NCBI GenBank assembly: GCA_964534605.1
Contig: CAZHOS010000010.1
Coordinates: 1-29,678, forward strand
Source of the DNA: CAZHOS01 sp964534605
GTDB taxonomy: Bacteria; Patescibacteriota; Saccharimonadia; Saccharimonadales; VXPC01
Length of the DNA stretch: 29,678 bases
Reading direction: 5' to 3'
The notes under the pieces were generated by a model. That model was not told where the DNA came from and ran no database searches. It saw only the letters and a list, made by a program, of their open reading frames with translations. Position numbers and translations under genes: made by a program. Each line of letters opens with the position of its first letter. The stretch's first letter is position 1. Below are positions 13,535 to 21,461 of this stretch, piece by piece.

Positions 13535-13570
13535 TATAAAACCGCTCCCTAGGGAGCGGTTTTATAATGT
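13531..13570. terminator. 40-bp perfect palindrome terminator (rnpB / rplT)
   Basis: All 40 bases form a perfect inverted repeat centred on CTCCC-TAGGGAG, with A-rich and T-rich outer arms. It ends rnpB on one strand and the infC-rpmI-rplT operon on the other. Its left end overlaps the last bases of the rnpB P1 helix. Confidence 0.9.
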
Positions 13571-13595
13571 TGAGGGCTACAAGGAGCCTTAAAAG

Positions 13596-13937
13596 CTATT
13601 TGGCAGCTTTGACAATAGCGGTAAACGCCTTAGGGTCGCTTATAGCGATTTCGCTAAGCATTTTACGGTTTATTGTGACGTTGCTTTTGGTCAGCTTGTT
13701 TATAAGCGCAGAGTAGGTAGTGCCGTTTTCACGAGCGGCTGCGTTTATCCTAGTCGTCCAGAGGCGGCGCATGTCTCGCTTGCGGTTGCGTCGGTCGCGG
13801 TAAGCGTACTGCAAAGAACGTACAACAGCTTGTTTACCAAGCCTAACGCTCGCTCGACGAGCGTGCTGCATGCCCTTAGTGGACTTGCGTACTTTATTGT
13901 GTCTACGGCGGGCTGTTACGCCTTTCTTTACTCTCAT
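13596..13937 (-). CDS. rplT: Large ribosomal subunit protein bL20
   Basis: The 113-residue basic protein matches bL20 over its length, opening with MRVKKGVTARRRHNKV and with the conserved AYRDRRNRKRDMRRLWTTRI (about 65-84) and AAARENGTTYS segments. It is a primary 23S binder needed early in large-subunit assembly, and in several bacteria it also represses its own operon by binding the mRNA. AGGAG lies 8 nt before the ATG. It is the last gene of infC-rpmI-rplT, two bases after the rpmI stop. No L20-binding mimic was resolved in the operon. Confidence 0.97.
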   Translation of the reverse strand: MRVKKGVTARRRHNKVRKSTKGMQHARRASVRLGKQAVVRSLQYAYRDRRNRKRDMRRLWTTRINAAARENGTTYSALINKLTKSNVTINRKMLSEIAISDPKAFTAIVKAAK

Positions 13938-13939
13938 CC

Positions 13940-14134
13940 CTATGCTCCTAGGTTTCTTTTGATTGTCTTGCTGGTTTTGCCACCAATCTGCTTGTAGCCA
14001 GCGAATGTTCGCTTCCTCGAGCTACTCTTTTTTTGCATAAAGTGATTGCTGTTGGATTTTCGGGCGAGTACTTTACCCTTCTTGGTCACCTTCATTCGGG
14101 ACTTTGTACCGCTGTGTGATTTAACTTTTGGCAT
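13940..14134 (-). CDS. rpmI: Large ribosomal subunit protein bL35
   Basis: The 64-residue protein has the bL35 signature MPKVKSHSGTKSRMKVTKKGK, the KSNSNHFMQKKS segment and a basic C-terminus ending KRNLGA. AGGAG is 8 nt before the ATG, lying inside the end of infC, which it overlaps by 14 nt. That overlap and the two-base gap to rplT make the three genes one translationally linked unit. Confidence 0.97.
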   Translation of the reverse strand: MPKVKSHSGTKSRMKVTKKGKVLARKSNSNHFMQKKSSSRKRTFAGYKQIGGKTSKTIKRNLGA

Positions 14135-14642
14135 GCTGTGTGCTCCTGATTACCATGTTTAGTTGTCGGCCGCTCATTGAAGGCTTCTGATCCACCGCGA
14201 CTTCTTCACCAAGAAGTGATAGTAGTCGCTCTGCTAGAACAAAAGCGAGGTCCTTATGGGCCATTTCTCGACCTCGTAGTACCACCGTTAAACGCACTTT
14301 GCTGCCATTATCCAGGAATTTACGAACTTTGCGTAGCTTGACATCAATATCGTGATCTCCGATCTTTAGACCGAAGCGCATTTGCTTGAGTTCGCCACTC
14401 TTGGACTTCTTACGATTCTTTTGTTGCTGCTTCTCTTTTTGGTAGCTGTATTTGCCCCAATCAACAATCTTGGCAACAGGCGGGTTGGCGCTTGGTGATA
14501 TCTCAACCAAATCAAGGTCAGCTTCTTTTGCTGCCCTGAGTGCTTCATCTCGAGAGATGACCCCTAGTTGTGAACCGTCAGAATTTATGACGCGTAGTTC
14601 GCGAGCACGTATATGCTCATTAATGCGAGTGCGTTTGTTAAT
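14121..14642 (-). CDS. infC: Translation initiation factor IF-3, ATT start
   Basis: IF-3 binds the 30S subunit and rejects non-canonical start codons. Translation is assigned to ATT at 14640-14642, seven nt after AAGGAG. This gives 173 residues starting (M)NKRTRINEHIRARELRV, where IF-3 normally starts. An upstream in-frame ATG at 14699 would put the promoter inside the gene and is rejected. Domains: the N-domain with LGVISRDEALRAAKEADLDLVEI, a lysine-rich linker helix, and the C-domain with MRFGLKIGDHDIDVKLRKVRKFL. The rare AUU start is the hallmark of infC autoregulation in E. coli, where IF-3 represses initiation on its own mRNA; the same loop is likely here. First gene of infC-rpmI-rplT. 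Confidence 0.95.
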   Translation of the reverse strand: MNKRTRINEHIRARELRVINSDGSQLGVISRDEALRAAKEADLDLVEISPSANPPVAKIVDWGKYSYQKEKQQQKNRKKSKSGELKQMRFGLKIGDHDIDVKLRKVRKFLDNGSKVRLTVVLRGREMAHKDLAFVLAERLLSLLGEEVAVDQKPSMSGRQLNMVIRSTQHAKS

Positions 14643-14670
14643 GTGATAACTCCTTTTCGAAATCCTGAAG

Positions 14671-14699
14671 ATTCTAACAGAGAAACAACTTCTTAGCAA
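14671..14699 (-). promoter_or_regulatory. Promoter of infC-rpmI-rplT
   Basis: On the minus strand TTGCTA (14694-14699) and TAGAAT (14671-14676) are 17 bp apart. The start near 14664 gives a leader of about 21 nt carrying AAGGAG before the ATT codon. Confidence 0.7.
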
Positions 14700-14706
14700 G
14701 AGGCAT

Positions 14707-16209
14707 CTACAAAGCGGCTGATCGTTGACGGTATTGAAGTGCTTCGCTAATACATGCTTGGCTGACCTCTTCTAGTCCTTCTAGATCAGCAATAGTTCTG
14801 GCAACCCTGGCAACTTTTAGGTAGCCGCGACTGCTTAGGTTTAGCTTGCGCGCTGCTTTATCCAGCATTTGTTTAGCAGATGGGGTTATTCGGGCGACTT
14901 TTTGGATGTCTTTTGAGCTTAGACTAGCATTCAGCTTGGCCTGGGGGTTGCGCTTGGCTTGTACTTTGCGGGTATTGGCCACGTTATCTTTGTAGGCTTG
15001 ATGCCTAGATTTGGCAGTTGATGCAGAGTTTAGGAGTTTTTCCGGCGGTACTGAGGGCACGTAGAGGTGCATATCTAGGCGGTCCATTATCGGACCAGAT
15101 AGCTTGCGCCCGTATCTGTAGATATCGCTGGTGGTGCAAGAGCAAGCCTTGTCGGATCCAAGGTAGCCGCAGGGGCAAGGGTTACTGGTCGCAACGAGCA
15201 GGAAGTCTGTTGGATAGACAGTACGCACCCTGGCTCTGCTGATCGATATTTTTTTATCCTCCAGGGGCTGCCTAAGGGTCTCAATAGTTTTGCGTTCGTA
15301 TTCTGGTAGCTCGTCGAGCATTAAGACCCCTTTGTGGGCAAGGCTGACTTCGCCAGGCCTCGCGTCCGACCCACCGCCGATGATTGCTACTGCACTGGCG
15401 CTGTGATGAGGGCTTCTAAACGGTGCCGATAGGGTGGGAGTGTGCGACAGGTCGCCTGATAGGGATCTCAGATGGGCCACTGTGAGGGCTTCGTCCAGAT
15501 CGAGGGAGGGCAGTAGCTGACTGCTCACTTTTGCCAGCATGCTTTTGCCGGAGCCTGGAGGTCCGTATAGGTGAATATTGTGACCACCTGAGCAGGCTAT
15601 CAGGAGTGCTCTTTTGGCTTCTGTGTGGCCGTGTATGTCGTCTATCGTTACTTTGTCTTTAAGGTTGTGCTCTTGGATGGGTGTGTAGCCGAGCTTTTTA
15701 AGTTGCTGGCTCCCGAAGACGTGGCCTAGTAGTTCTTTTAGCGTTTGGACGGGGTATATCTCGAGATCTTTAACGAGGGATGCCTCTAGGTGGTTTGCAG
15801 CTGGCACAAAGGCTGTTCTAATCCCGGCCTTCTTGGCTGCAAGTAGGCCGCCAATTACACCAGGCACCGCCCTGACTCTACCGTCAAGACCTAATTCGCC
15901 CAGGTACAAAGCTTTAGGGGGTTCTGCCGAGCCCTCAGCACTGCTGAGGATACTTATCGCCATGCCTAGGTCTAGGCCTGCTCCAGGCTTGGGAATGTCT
16001 GCTGGGGCCAGATTTATAACTATTTTCTTTTTAGGGTAGGTGACTTGGCTGCTGCTGAATGCCGCACGGACTCGTTCTCTGGATTCGTCGACCGCCTTTG
16101 TAGCTAGTCCTACTATTGTGGTTGTGGGTAGCCCGTTGCTGCGAGAGCATTCGATTTCGACCAAGATACTTTCAAAACCTGCGGGTGTTGATGCGTAGAT
16201 TTTCTGCAT
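14707..16209 (-). CDS. comM: ComM/YifB-family AAA+ helicase
   Basis: ComM is a hexameric helicase that aids branch migration when transformed DNA is recombined into the chromosome. The 500 residues contain the N-terminal ChlI-like domain (1-165, with NGLPTTTIVGLATKAVDESR and INLAPADIPKPG), a Walker A GPPGSGKS (216-223), Walker B GVLMLDELPE, and a cysteine cluster CPCGYLGSDKACSC. These are followed by the Mg-chelatase C-terminal helical domain with SSRGYLKVARVARTIADLEG. TATAGT ends six nt before the ATG, so the transcript is probably leaderless. It suggests that natural DNA uptake and integration occur in this lineage. No competence pilus genes lie in the window. Confidence 0.95.
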   Translation of the reverse strand: MQKIYASTPAGFESILVEIECSRSNGLPTTTIVGLATKAVDESRERVRAAFSSSQVTYPKKKIVINLAPADIPKPGAGLDLGMAISILSSAEGSAEPPKALYLGELGLDGRVRAVPGVIGGLLAAKKAGIRTAFVPAANHLEASLVKDLEIYPVQTLKELLGHVFGSQQLKKLGYTPIQEHNLKDKVTIDDIHGHTEAKRALLIACSGGHNIHLYGPPGSGKSMLAKVSSQLLPSLDLDEALTVAHLRSLSGDLSHTPTLSAPFRSPHHSASAVAIIGGGSDARPGEVSLAHKGVLMLDELPEYERKTIETLRQPLEDKKISISRARVRTVYPTDFLLVATSNPCPCGYLGSDKACSCTTSDIYRYGRKLSGPIMDRLDMHLYVPSVPPEKLLNSASTAKSRHQAYKDNVANTRKVQAKRNPQAKLNASLSSKDIQKVARITPSAKQMLDKAARKLNLSSRGYLKVARVARTIADLEGLEEVSQACISEALQYRQRSAAL

Positions 16210-16215
16210 ATTCGA

Positions 16216-16221
16216 ACTATA
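16216..16221 (-). promoter_or_regulatory. -10 element (TATAGT) of comM, leaderless start
   Basis: On the minus strand TATAGT is followed by six bases and the ATG at 16209. Confidence 0.55.
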
Positions 16222-16250
16222 GCAGGGCCAGAGTAAAATTAAGCGGAATT

Positions 16251-16328
16251 AAAAAACAACGGCCTGCGAGGTGCCGTTGTTTTACAGGGTTCGTTTTTGT
16301 TTTTGAGCACTTTTTTTATTCAAGTGCT
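16251..16328 (-). ncRNA. Candidate 78-nt small RNA
   Basis: A strong promoter predicts a start at 16328. The RNA then forms a first hairpin from its very first base, AGCACTT/AAGTGCT (16306-16312, 16322-16328), followed by an A-rich single-stranded spacer. A terminator hairpin AAAACAACGGC/GCCGTTGTTTT (16253-16283) and six T residues end it. No reading frame has a usable start. Two hairpins around an A-rich linker is a common form for small regulatory RNAs. It lies between comM and the gene-free region, upstream of comM on the same strand. Confidence 0.6.
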
Positions 16329-16334
16329 AAGAGT

Positions 16335-16363
16335 ATATTATTCTGCTTATGGCTGTTTGTCAA
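16335..16363 (-). promoter_or_regulatory. Strong promoter of the 78-nt RNA
   Basis: On the minus strand consensus TTGACA (16358-16363) and TAATAT (16335-16340) are 17 bp apart. Confidence 0.75.
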
Positions 16364-16986
16364 TGTTTTTTATGGCTAAATTAGAGAGAGTTTTTCAGTT
16401 GCTTTGAGTCTGTGCAGCGGATCAAAGATCCGGGTAGCTAGAGTAGGGTGAAGATAGGGTGCCCGGCGCTTAAGATTTTAGCTATGCAGTGGATTAATCG
16501 AGTCACAGAAGCATTAAAGCAGTCAGGGGTGCGGATGAGGGGCTAAAAAAAGAAATACACTTGCACGAGGGGTTGATAGAAGGCGCCTATACAGGCTTTA
16601 GGGCAAAAGCATAGAGCAGATTATCGTTGCTTGATTAGGGCCTGAGCCATTCGTATTGCTCTACATTACTTTTCTTTAAGAGTTGATAGGTCTTTGTTTG
16701 GGCGTATGCCTTAGGCTTTGCTCATATGCACGGCAGATTAATTTAAGGTTACGGTAGGTTTCTTAGATCAAACAGGAGCTTGAGCTGTGGTGATTAGGTT
16801 GTCGTTAACGAGCAGCTGGTTCGCTCTACTGAACGACTTAGACTCGGCTGTGTGGCTTCTGACTCAGACGTAAAATACACATTAATCAGGGCTTTAATGA
16901 CAGGATAATGTACTATGTTGTCATAATTTCATCAAATAAATTGAACGATTAACTTCTTATCATTGTTAATCATACATCAATTAGTC
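16364..16986. other. Gene-free region, no protein gene recognised
   Basis: About 620 bp with no frame longer than about 33 codons and no recognisable domain. Small inverted repeats include GGATC/GATCC (16419-16431), GTCGTT/AACGAC enclosing GAGC/GCTC (about 16801-16836), and GATTAA/TTAATC (about 16946-16971). The right third is AT-rich. A 32-codon frame (16448-16546) and a 28-codon frame after AGGAG (16787-16873) were considered and not accepted. Confidence 0.6.
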
Positions 16987-17015
16987 TTGACATATCGCAC
17001 TTTTTGCACTATTCT
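16987..17015 (+). promoter_or_regulatory. Strong promoter of the 17022 RNA
   Basis: Consensus TTGACA (16987-16992) and TATTCT (17010-17015) are 17 bp apart, with a start near 17022. Confidence 0.75.
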
Positions 17016-17021
17016 GGTTGC

Positions 17022-17227
17022 AGGTAACAAAAATAAAAAAATTTGATACCAAAAAAGCCCGTATAACTTTTGGGGTATGCGGCAAAAGATATCGCTCTAC
17101 GTTTTGTAGAGCGGTCAGTCAGACTCGGATCGGCAAGCGCTTAATAGTAGTTTTTTAGTAGCGGATTTGCCGCCGGGTCCTCTAAGTGTTTTAGACCTAA
17201 CGAACCCCTGTGCGAGAGGGGTTCTTT
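17022..17227 (+). ncRNA. Candidate ~200-nt structured RNA
   Basis: From the strong promoter the RNA has an A-rich 5' end. Hairpins follow: GATACC…GGTAT with AAAA/TTTT (about 17045-17079), GCTCTAC/GTAGAGC with a GTTTT loop (about 17094-17112), CGGCAA/TTGCCG (about 17131-17172), and a terminator GAACCCCT/AGGGGTTC (17202-17224) followed by TTT. It is either a free RNA or an attenuated leader of the membrane-protein gene at 17244, whose own -10 lies just past the terminator. I do not match it to tmRNA, 6S or SRP RNA; the hallmark sequences of these are absent. Confidence 0.5.
17202..17227 (+). terminator. Terminator before the 17244 gene
   Basis: Eight-base-pair stem GAACCCCT/AGGGGTTC with a seven-base loop, followed by TTT. 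Confidence 0.7.
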
Positions 17228-17231
17228 GTGT

Positions 17232-17237
17232 TATCTT
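17232..17237 (+). promoter_or_regulatory. -10-like element (TATCTT), leaderless start
   Basis: TATCTT is followed by TAGGCT and the ATG at 17244; the six-base gap sequence is identical to that before the gene at 8959. Confidence 0.4.
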
Positions 17238-17243
17238 TAGGCT

Positions 17244-17600
17244 ATGAAGATAAGTGCAAAACAAACGTCTTTACTATTCAAGTTGGCAACTGTCGTAGCT
17301 GCATTTGTGTTCTTTAGTTCGCGCAGTCCGCTAACGGATAACAGCTCTCTCCACTTCTCTAATGTCCTGATAGGTGTAGTTCTTCTTGGTAGCTCCGCCA
17401 TGTTTATTATGCAGCTTGTCTTAGAGACCTTTTTGCCGATTAATATTAGTAAATATTTTGCCGTAGCTCTGAGTGCGGCGCTGATAGAAGTATTGCTTAT
17501 AGCCTCGCTGGGCTCTGTAACAATCTTTCAGATTCTAATCTTGATAGTATTCAACATCTTGTTGGCTTGGTATTTTGTCAAACGCTTCCGGACTAAATAG
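17244..17600 (+). CDS. Small membrane protein, unknown function
   Basis: The 118-residue product has hydrophobic segments at about residues 10-24, 40-62, 67-87 and 92-111, with short basic ends (MKISAKQ… and KRFRTK). The positive C-terminus suggests that end faces the cytoplasm. I do not recognise a family. There is no Shine-Dalgarno sequence and a -10-like element lies six bases before the ATG. It precedes the gene pair at 17660-20815 by 59 bp but that pair has its own TATAAT, so co-transcription is uncertain. Confidence 0.7.
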   Translation: MKISAKQTSLLFKLATVVAAFVFFSSRSPLTDNSSLHFSNVLIGVVLLGSSAMFIMQLVLETFLPINISKYFAVALSAALIEVLLIASLGSVTIFQILILIVFNILLAWYFVKRFRTK

Positions 17601-17640
17601 TTAGAATTCTTTTTGTGTTTAATTCACCTGATATTCAAGG

Positions 17641-17646
17641 TATAAT
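17641..17646 (+). promoter_or_regulatory. -10 element (TATAAT) before the 17660 gene
   Basis: A consensus TATAAT ends 13 nt before the ATG at 17660, giving a leader of about seven bases. Confidence 0.5.
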
Positions 17647-17659
17647 CTTCAGTTAGATT

Positions 17660-18064
17660 ATGAGTGAGACTTTTCAACCAGCGGATCCGGTAGCTGCCCC
17701 AGAACTTGGCCAAGTCGAGGCCGCCAAGGGTCAGCCGGCAGAGCGTGCACCCTCTCGGCCAGAGCAGGCAGCCAAACCTAGTCCTGTCTTGCCGGCAGTT
17801 TCTAGCCACCCAGTCGATAATTCTGCTGCGGGTGCGCAAGCGTCATCATTAGATCCGGTCAAAGCCCCTAGCACAGCCGTCTCTAACGGTAACCCGCAGA
17901 TAGCTGATGATATCGATGTCATCGAGAAAGAATGGGTGCAGAAGGCCAAGAAAATTGTCGACGAAACTCGCGAAGACCCGAAGAGGCAAAAAGATATGCT
18001 TAGCGAATTCAAGGCTGACTACATGAAGAAGCGCTACAACAAAGATATAAAGATCGAAAAATAA
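17660..18064 (+). CDS. Small protein with disordered N-terminus, partner of the VirD4-like ATPase
   Basis: The first ~85 of 134 residues are rich in proline, alanine, serine and glutamine and should be disordered. The last ~50 form a charged helical module, DIDVIEKEWVQKAKKIVDE followed by TREDPKRQKDMLSEFKADY. I recognise no named domain. The gene ends 12 bp before the large ATPase gene and they are almost surely one operon. A role as an adaptor or peripheral partner of the ATPase is inferred from context only. Confidence 0.7.
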   Translation: MSETFQPADPVAAPELGQVEAAKGQPAERAPSRPEQAAKPSPVLPAVSSHPVDNSAAGAQASSLDPVKAPSTAVSNGNPQIADDIDVIEKEWVQKAKKIVDETREDPKRQKDMLSEFKADYMKKRYNKDIKIEK

Positions 18065-18076
18065 AGGTTTATATAC

Positions 18077-20815
18077 ATGGAAATATTCATCGGTGCAGCA
18101 CTGTTAACCTTGATCATTATCGGCTTCTTCGCTTTCCTGTACTCCAGAAGGCTCATGCGCGAGGCCAAAAACTACGAACGAGGCCTCAAGATGGTCCCGC
18201 TACTAATACATCTGCCTCCGTTGAGCGACGATGTTCAGTCGGGGAGTAGGGACTCCAGAGATGTCGTCGATGAGACTATCTCGCAGGCACAGACGCTCTA
18301 TAATATTATTGCCAGCACTGCCGAAAAGGGCTTCAAGAGTAACTTCTATGGCCAGAGGCACATGGGCTTCGAGATATTGGCCAACAGTAGCTCGGTGTAT
18401 TTTTATGCATCGGTGCCTGTGGCGCTAGTATCGGTCGTTAAGCAAGCACTGATAAGTGCTTATCCAACAGCACAGATAGAAGAGACTACCGAGCACAATT
18501 TATTCAACGAAGTCGGCAAGATAAGCGGTACTATTGGCGGTGAATTAGTACTGAAACAGCATTTTGCATATCCTATCGCAACCTATCAAGACACCAAGAG
18601 GGACGCATTGCAGTCGCTACTAAGTGCTTTGGCGACGCTAGAGAAAGAAGACGGGGCTGGTATACAAATCCTCTTCCGCCCGGCACACAGCTCCTGGTCA
18701 AAGACGGCAAAAGGTGAGGCTAGCAAGAAAAAGAAGGGTAAAGGTGACAAAAAGTCCGGCTCTGGATATCTGAAGGAGGTATTTAAGGCTCCATTCCAAC
18801 CACCGGAAGAAAGCAAGGGGCCAGATTCAAAATCCAAAGACATCAGTGGTAACGACCAGGCTCTGGTCGAGGCGATTGAATCCAAGGTCCAACATGCTGC
18901 CTACGAAGTACTGATTAGGGTTGTTGCATCTTCGAATGTCTCGCAGCGGGCGCAGGCTATCTACAGTAACCTTATCGCCTCGTTTGCGTTGTTTGATGCA
19001 CCCGGCAGGAATGGCTTTAAACATGTGCCTGCCAAGAATATGGAGAGCTTCGTGACGGCCTACATTATGCGGTTCTTCCCGCCAGAGAATAACAAGATGG
19101 TACTTAACACTATCGAGATGGCCAGTCTCTTCCACTTCCCGGACCAGAGCAACATACCCACCACTCAGCTAGAGCGGCAAAGCTCTAAGCAGGTGGACGG
19201 ACCTCGCAATATGCCCGATGGCGGCCTGATCCTTGGCTACAACGTCTTTAGAGGTTCAAAAAAGAAGGTTATCTTAAGCAATGAGGACCGCATGCGGCAC
19301 ATGTATGTGGTGGGGCAGACAGGAGTTGGTAAGTCTGTATTCCTGGAAAATCTTGCCTTGCAGGATATGCTGGACGGAAAGGGCTTTGCCTTTGTAGACC
19401 CTCACGGCGATACCGCAGAGAAGCTGCTGTCTATGATCCCTAAGGAGAGAACAGAAGACGTCATTTACTTTAACCCGGCCAATATGGATCACCCGATGGG
19501 CCTGAACCTCTTCGAATACGACAATCCAGATCAACAAGACTTCTTGATTCAAGAAGGTATCAACATGCTGTACAAGCTCTATGATCCGCAGAGACAAGGC
19601 ATTATCGGCCCTCGCTACGAGTACATGTTTAGGAATGCTGCCAAGCTAGTTATGGCCGGTCCAGACGGCGGGACGTTCATAGACATCCCTAAGCTGTTTA
19701 ACGACAAAGCCTTTGTGGGCAAGAAGCTGCAATATGTTACCGACAAGTCAGTGCTAGATTTTTGGCAGAAAGAGATGCCGGCATCCGAGAGATCTAACGA
19801 ATTTGGAGAGGTGAAGAGCTGGTTTGTTAGTAAGTTCAGCGCCTTTTTAGGTAACGACATGATGCGCAATATTATTGGCCAGACGAATAGCGCCTTTAAT
19901 ATTCCAGAGATCATGGATGAGGGCAAGATACTTATCGTTAACCTTAGCAAAGGACGCACGGGTGAGCTGAACATGAAGCTGCTTGGTATGCTCTTTGTGA
20001 TGAAGTTCCAGATGGCGGCAATGGATAGAGCCAACAAGGACCCGTCCGAGCGCCGTGACTTTACCTTGTACGTCGATGAGTTCCAGAACTTTGCCACAGA
20101 GTCGTTTGCCCAGATACTGTCTGAGGCCAGGAAGTATCGACTGAGCCTTGTGGTGGCTAATCAGTTTACGACTCAGCTAACTGAAGATATTCGAGATGCC
20201 GTGTACGGCAATGTTGGTACGGCAATATCTTTTAGGCTAAGTGCCAGCGACGCCGAGAACATGGTCAAACAGTTCTATAGCCCCATATTCGAGATAGATG
20301 ATCTGACTAGGCTTCCGCTAGGTAATACGGCCAATAGGATGTTGATCGGCGGTGTTCCGACTCAACCGTTCAGTATGGCGACCTTGCCTCCATTGGGTCA
20401 CAGCAACAGTCAGCTAAAAGACGCTCTAGAGCAGCTCAGTTCGGCCAAATATGGTAAACCTAGGTCAAGTGTCGAACACGACATTTTCTCGCGTTTAGAC
20501 GCCTCTCCAGAGCCCCCAAAGGCAAGTCAGCAGCTACCGGGGCCACAATCCATGCCGCCAACAGCGCCACAGACACAACCTCGATCAGCACAGTCGCAGC
20601 CAGCCCGACCTGGTGCCTCGTTCCTGGATGATTGGCTAAACAAGAAGCAGCAGCTCCAGCCAAGCAACACAGCTCCGGTCACTCCAGCCCAGCTACCACC
20701 TCAGATGCCATCGCCGTTACAACAAGCGCAGCCACTAACTCCTGCTACAACCCAGCCACCAGCCAAGCCCACACAGGACACCATGCAACACGGCGACACT
20801 ATAAAACTGAAGTAG
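18077..20815 (+). CDS. VirD4/TraG-like type IV secretion ATPase
   Basis: The 912-residue protein has one N-terminal membrane helix (about 2-24), a large unassigned domain (about 60-390, broken by a lysine-rich stretch near 215-235), and a RecA-like motor. Walker A is GQTGVGKS (about 412-419), followed by FAFVDPHGD; Walker B is FTLYVDEFQNF (about 660). LSEARKYRLSLVVANQF matches the TraD/TraG and HerA-type ATPases that pump DNA or couple substrates to type IV systems. The tail (from about 800) is rich in Gln and Pro and probably disordered. No VirB4, VirB6 or pilus gene is in the window. Its substrate is unknown; DNA transfer or attachment to a host cell are both possible. Confidence 0.85.
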   Translation: MEIFIGAALLTLIIIGFFAFLYSRRLMREAKNYERGLKMVPLLIHLPPLSDDVQSGSRDSRDVVDETISQAQTLYNIIASTAEKGFKSNFYGQRHMGFEILANSSSVYFYASVPVALVSVVKQALISAYPTAQIEETTEHNLFNEVGKISGTIGGELVLKQHFAYPIATYQDTKRDALQSLLSALATLEKEDGAGIQILFRPAHSSWSKTAKGEASKKKKGKGDKKSGSGYLKEVFKAPFQPPEESKGPDSKSKDISGNDQALVEAIESKVQHAAYEVLIRVVASSNVSQRAQAIYSNLIASFALFDAPGRNGFKHVPAKNMESFVTAYIMRFFPPENNKMVLNTIEMASLFHFPDQSNIPTTQLERQSSKQVDGPRNMPDGGLILGYNVFRGSKKKVILSNEDRMRHMYVVGQTGVGKSVFLENLALQDMLDGKGFAFVDPHGDTAEKLLSMIPKERTEDVIYFNPANMDHPMGLNLFEYDNPDQQDFLIQEGINMLYKLYDPQRQGIIGPRYEYMFRNAAKLVMAGPDGGTFIDIPKLFNDKAFVGKKLQYVTDKSVLDFWQKEMPASERSNEFGEVKSWFVSKFSAFLGNDMMRNIIGQTNSAFNIPEIMDEGKILIVNLSKGRTGELNMKLLGMLFVMKFQMAAMDRANKDPSERRDFTLYVDEFQNFATESFAQILSEARKYRLSLVVANQFTTQLTEDIRDAVYGNVGTAISFRLSASDAENMVKQFYSPIFEIDDLTRLPLGNTANRMLIGGVPTQPFSMATLPPLGHSNSQLKDALEQLSSAKYGKPRSSVEHDIFSRLDASPEPPKASQQLPGPQSMPPTAPQTQPRSAQSQPARPGASFLDDWLNKKQQLQPSNTAPVTPAQLPPQMPSPLQQAQPLTPATTQPPAKPTQDTMQHGDTIKLK

Positions 20816-20823
20816 CCTGACAC

Positions 20824-20858
20824 AATAAAAAACACCCATAGATCGTACGGGTGTTTAG
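20824..20858. terminator. Bidirectional terminator after the ATPase gene
   Basis: AAACACCC (20830-20837) and GGGTGTTT (20849-20856) form an 8-bp stem with an 11-base loop. Six A residues precede it on the plus strand, which are a T tract for the minus-strand operon at 20876-23453. Confidence 0.8.
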
Positions 20859-20875
20859 GGCTTGGAGTGCATTAA

Positions 20876-21460
20876 CTATTTTGCTGCGCGCTGGACCGTC
20901 CTTAGGATGGCCTCAAATACGAGGCCTATTACGTAGCCTATTACAAAAAGAACCATAAAGATACTTAGAGGGATTTCAAATCCCGAATCCCTAGCGATAA
21001 CCACTACGAATGAGCTGATCAAGAGGCTGATTAGCGCACCTCCCATAATGCCGTAGGGTCTTGCAACTGTCTTTGCAGCTACTTCGCTAACGGTGTCGAC
21101 GGTTGGATTGTGGATCACTTTACTAAACGTCCGCTCCAGGGGCTTTAGCTGCCGCCTGGTTGAGCGCATAATATCATTATAGGCTTTTGACTTAAGAGCC
21201 TTGGTGACAAAGGTCGGGGTCTCTTCTTTCTTGTGGTCGTCAGCTTCGTTGAGGGCGGCCATTACCTCGTTGGTTTTGCGTGACTCTGCCTCGACCTTAC
21301 TTCTGGCCCGTTCGGCACTCTTTTCTGCGTTGTGCTTCTCACGCTTAGCTTCTGCTATTTTTTCTGCGTCACTGCGCTCTACAACCGGCTTGCTGATCTC
21401 CGTTTGTTCAAAGCCCGCTAGCGACTCTGATGATTTGTGTTGGGGTAGTTTCTCAGCCAT
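20876..21460 (-). CDS. Membrane protein with charged N-terminal helical region
   Basis: The 194-residue protein begins with about 90 residues of high Lys/Glu/Ala content, likely coiled coil (SDAEKIAEAKREKHNAEKSA). It then has a central polar region and two hydrophobic segments at about 136-157 and 161-183. I recognise no family. GGAGGA lies 8 nt before the ATG, inside the end of the upstream surface-protein gene. The ATG follows that gene's stop by one base, so the two are translated as a pair. It may anchor or organise the surface protein from the inner membrane face; this is inference. Confidence 0.75.
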   Translation of the reverse strand: MAEKLPQHKSSESLAGFEQTEISKPVVERSDAEKIAEAKREKHNAEKSAERARSKVEAESRKTNEVMAALNEADDHKKEETPTFVTKALKSKAYNDIMRSTRRQLKPLERTFSKVIHNPTVDTVSEVAAKTVARPYGIMGGALISLLISSFVVVIARDSGFEIPLSIFMVLFVIGYVIGLVFEAILRTVQRAAK

Positions 21461-21461
21461 C

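Noticed and set aside
14643..14699. Longer infC starting at ATG 14699
   Set aside because: The infC promoter occupies this stretch and IF-3 homology begins at the ATT codon.
16448..16620. A possible decayed gene: a 32-codon frame followed, after a frame change in an A run, by another 23 codons
   Set aside because: No Shine-Dalgarno sequence, no recognisable motif, and frames this short occur by chance.
16787..16873. A 28-codon hydrophobic frame (GTG start) nine bases after AGGAG
   Set aside because: It coincides with an inverted repeat, lacks a promoter and terminator of its own, and has no other support.
17085..17150. tmRNA-like tag frame ending in GCT-TAA-TAG-TAG
   Set aside because: The tRNA-like ends, the conserved 5' sequence and the CCA needed for tmRNA are absent nearby.
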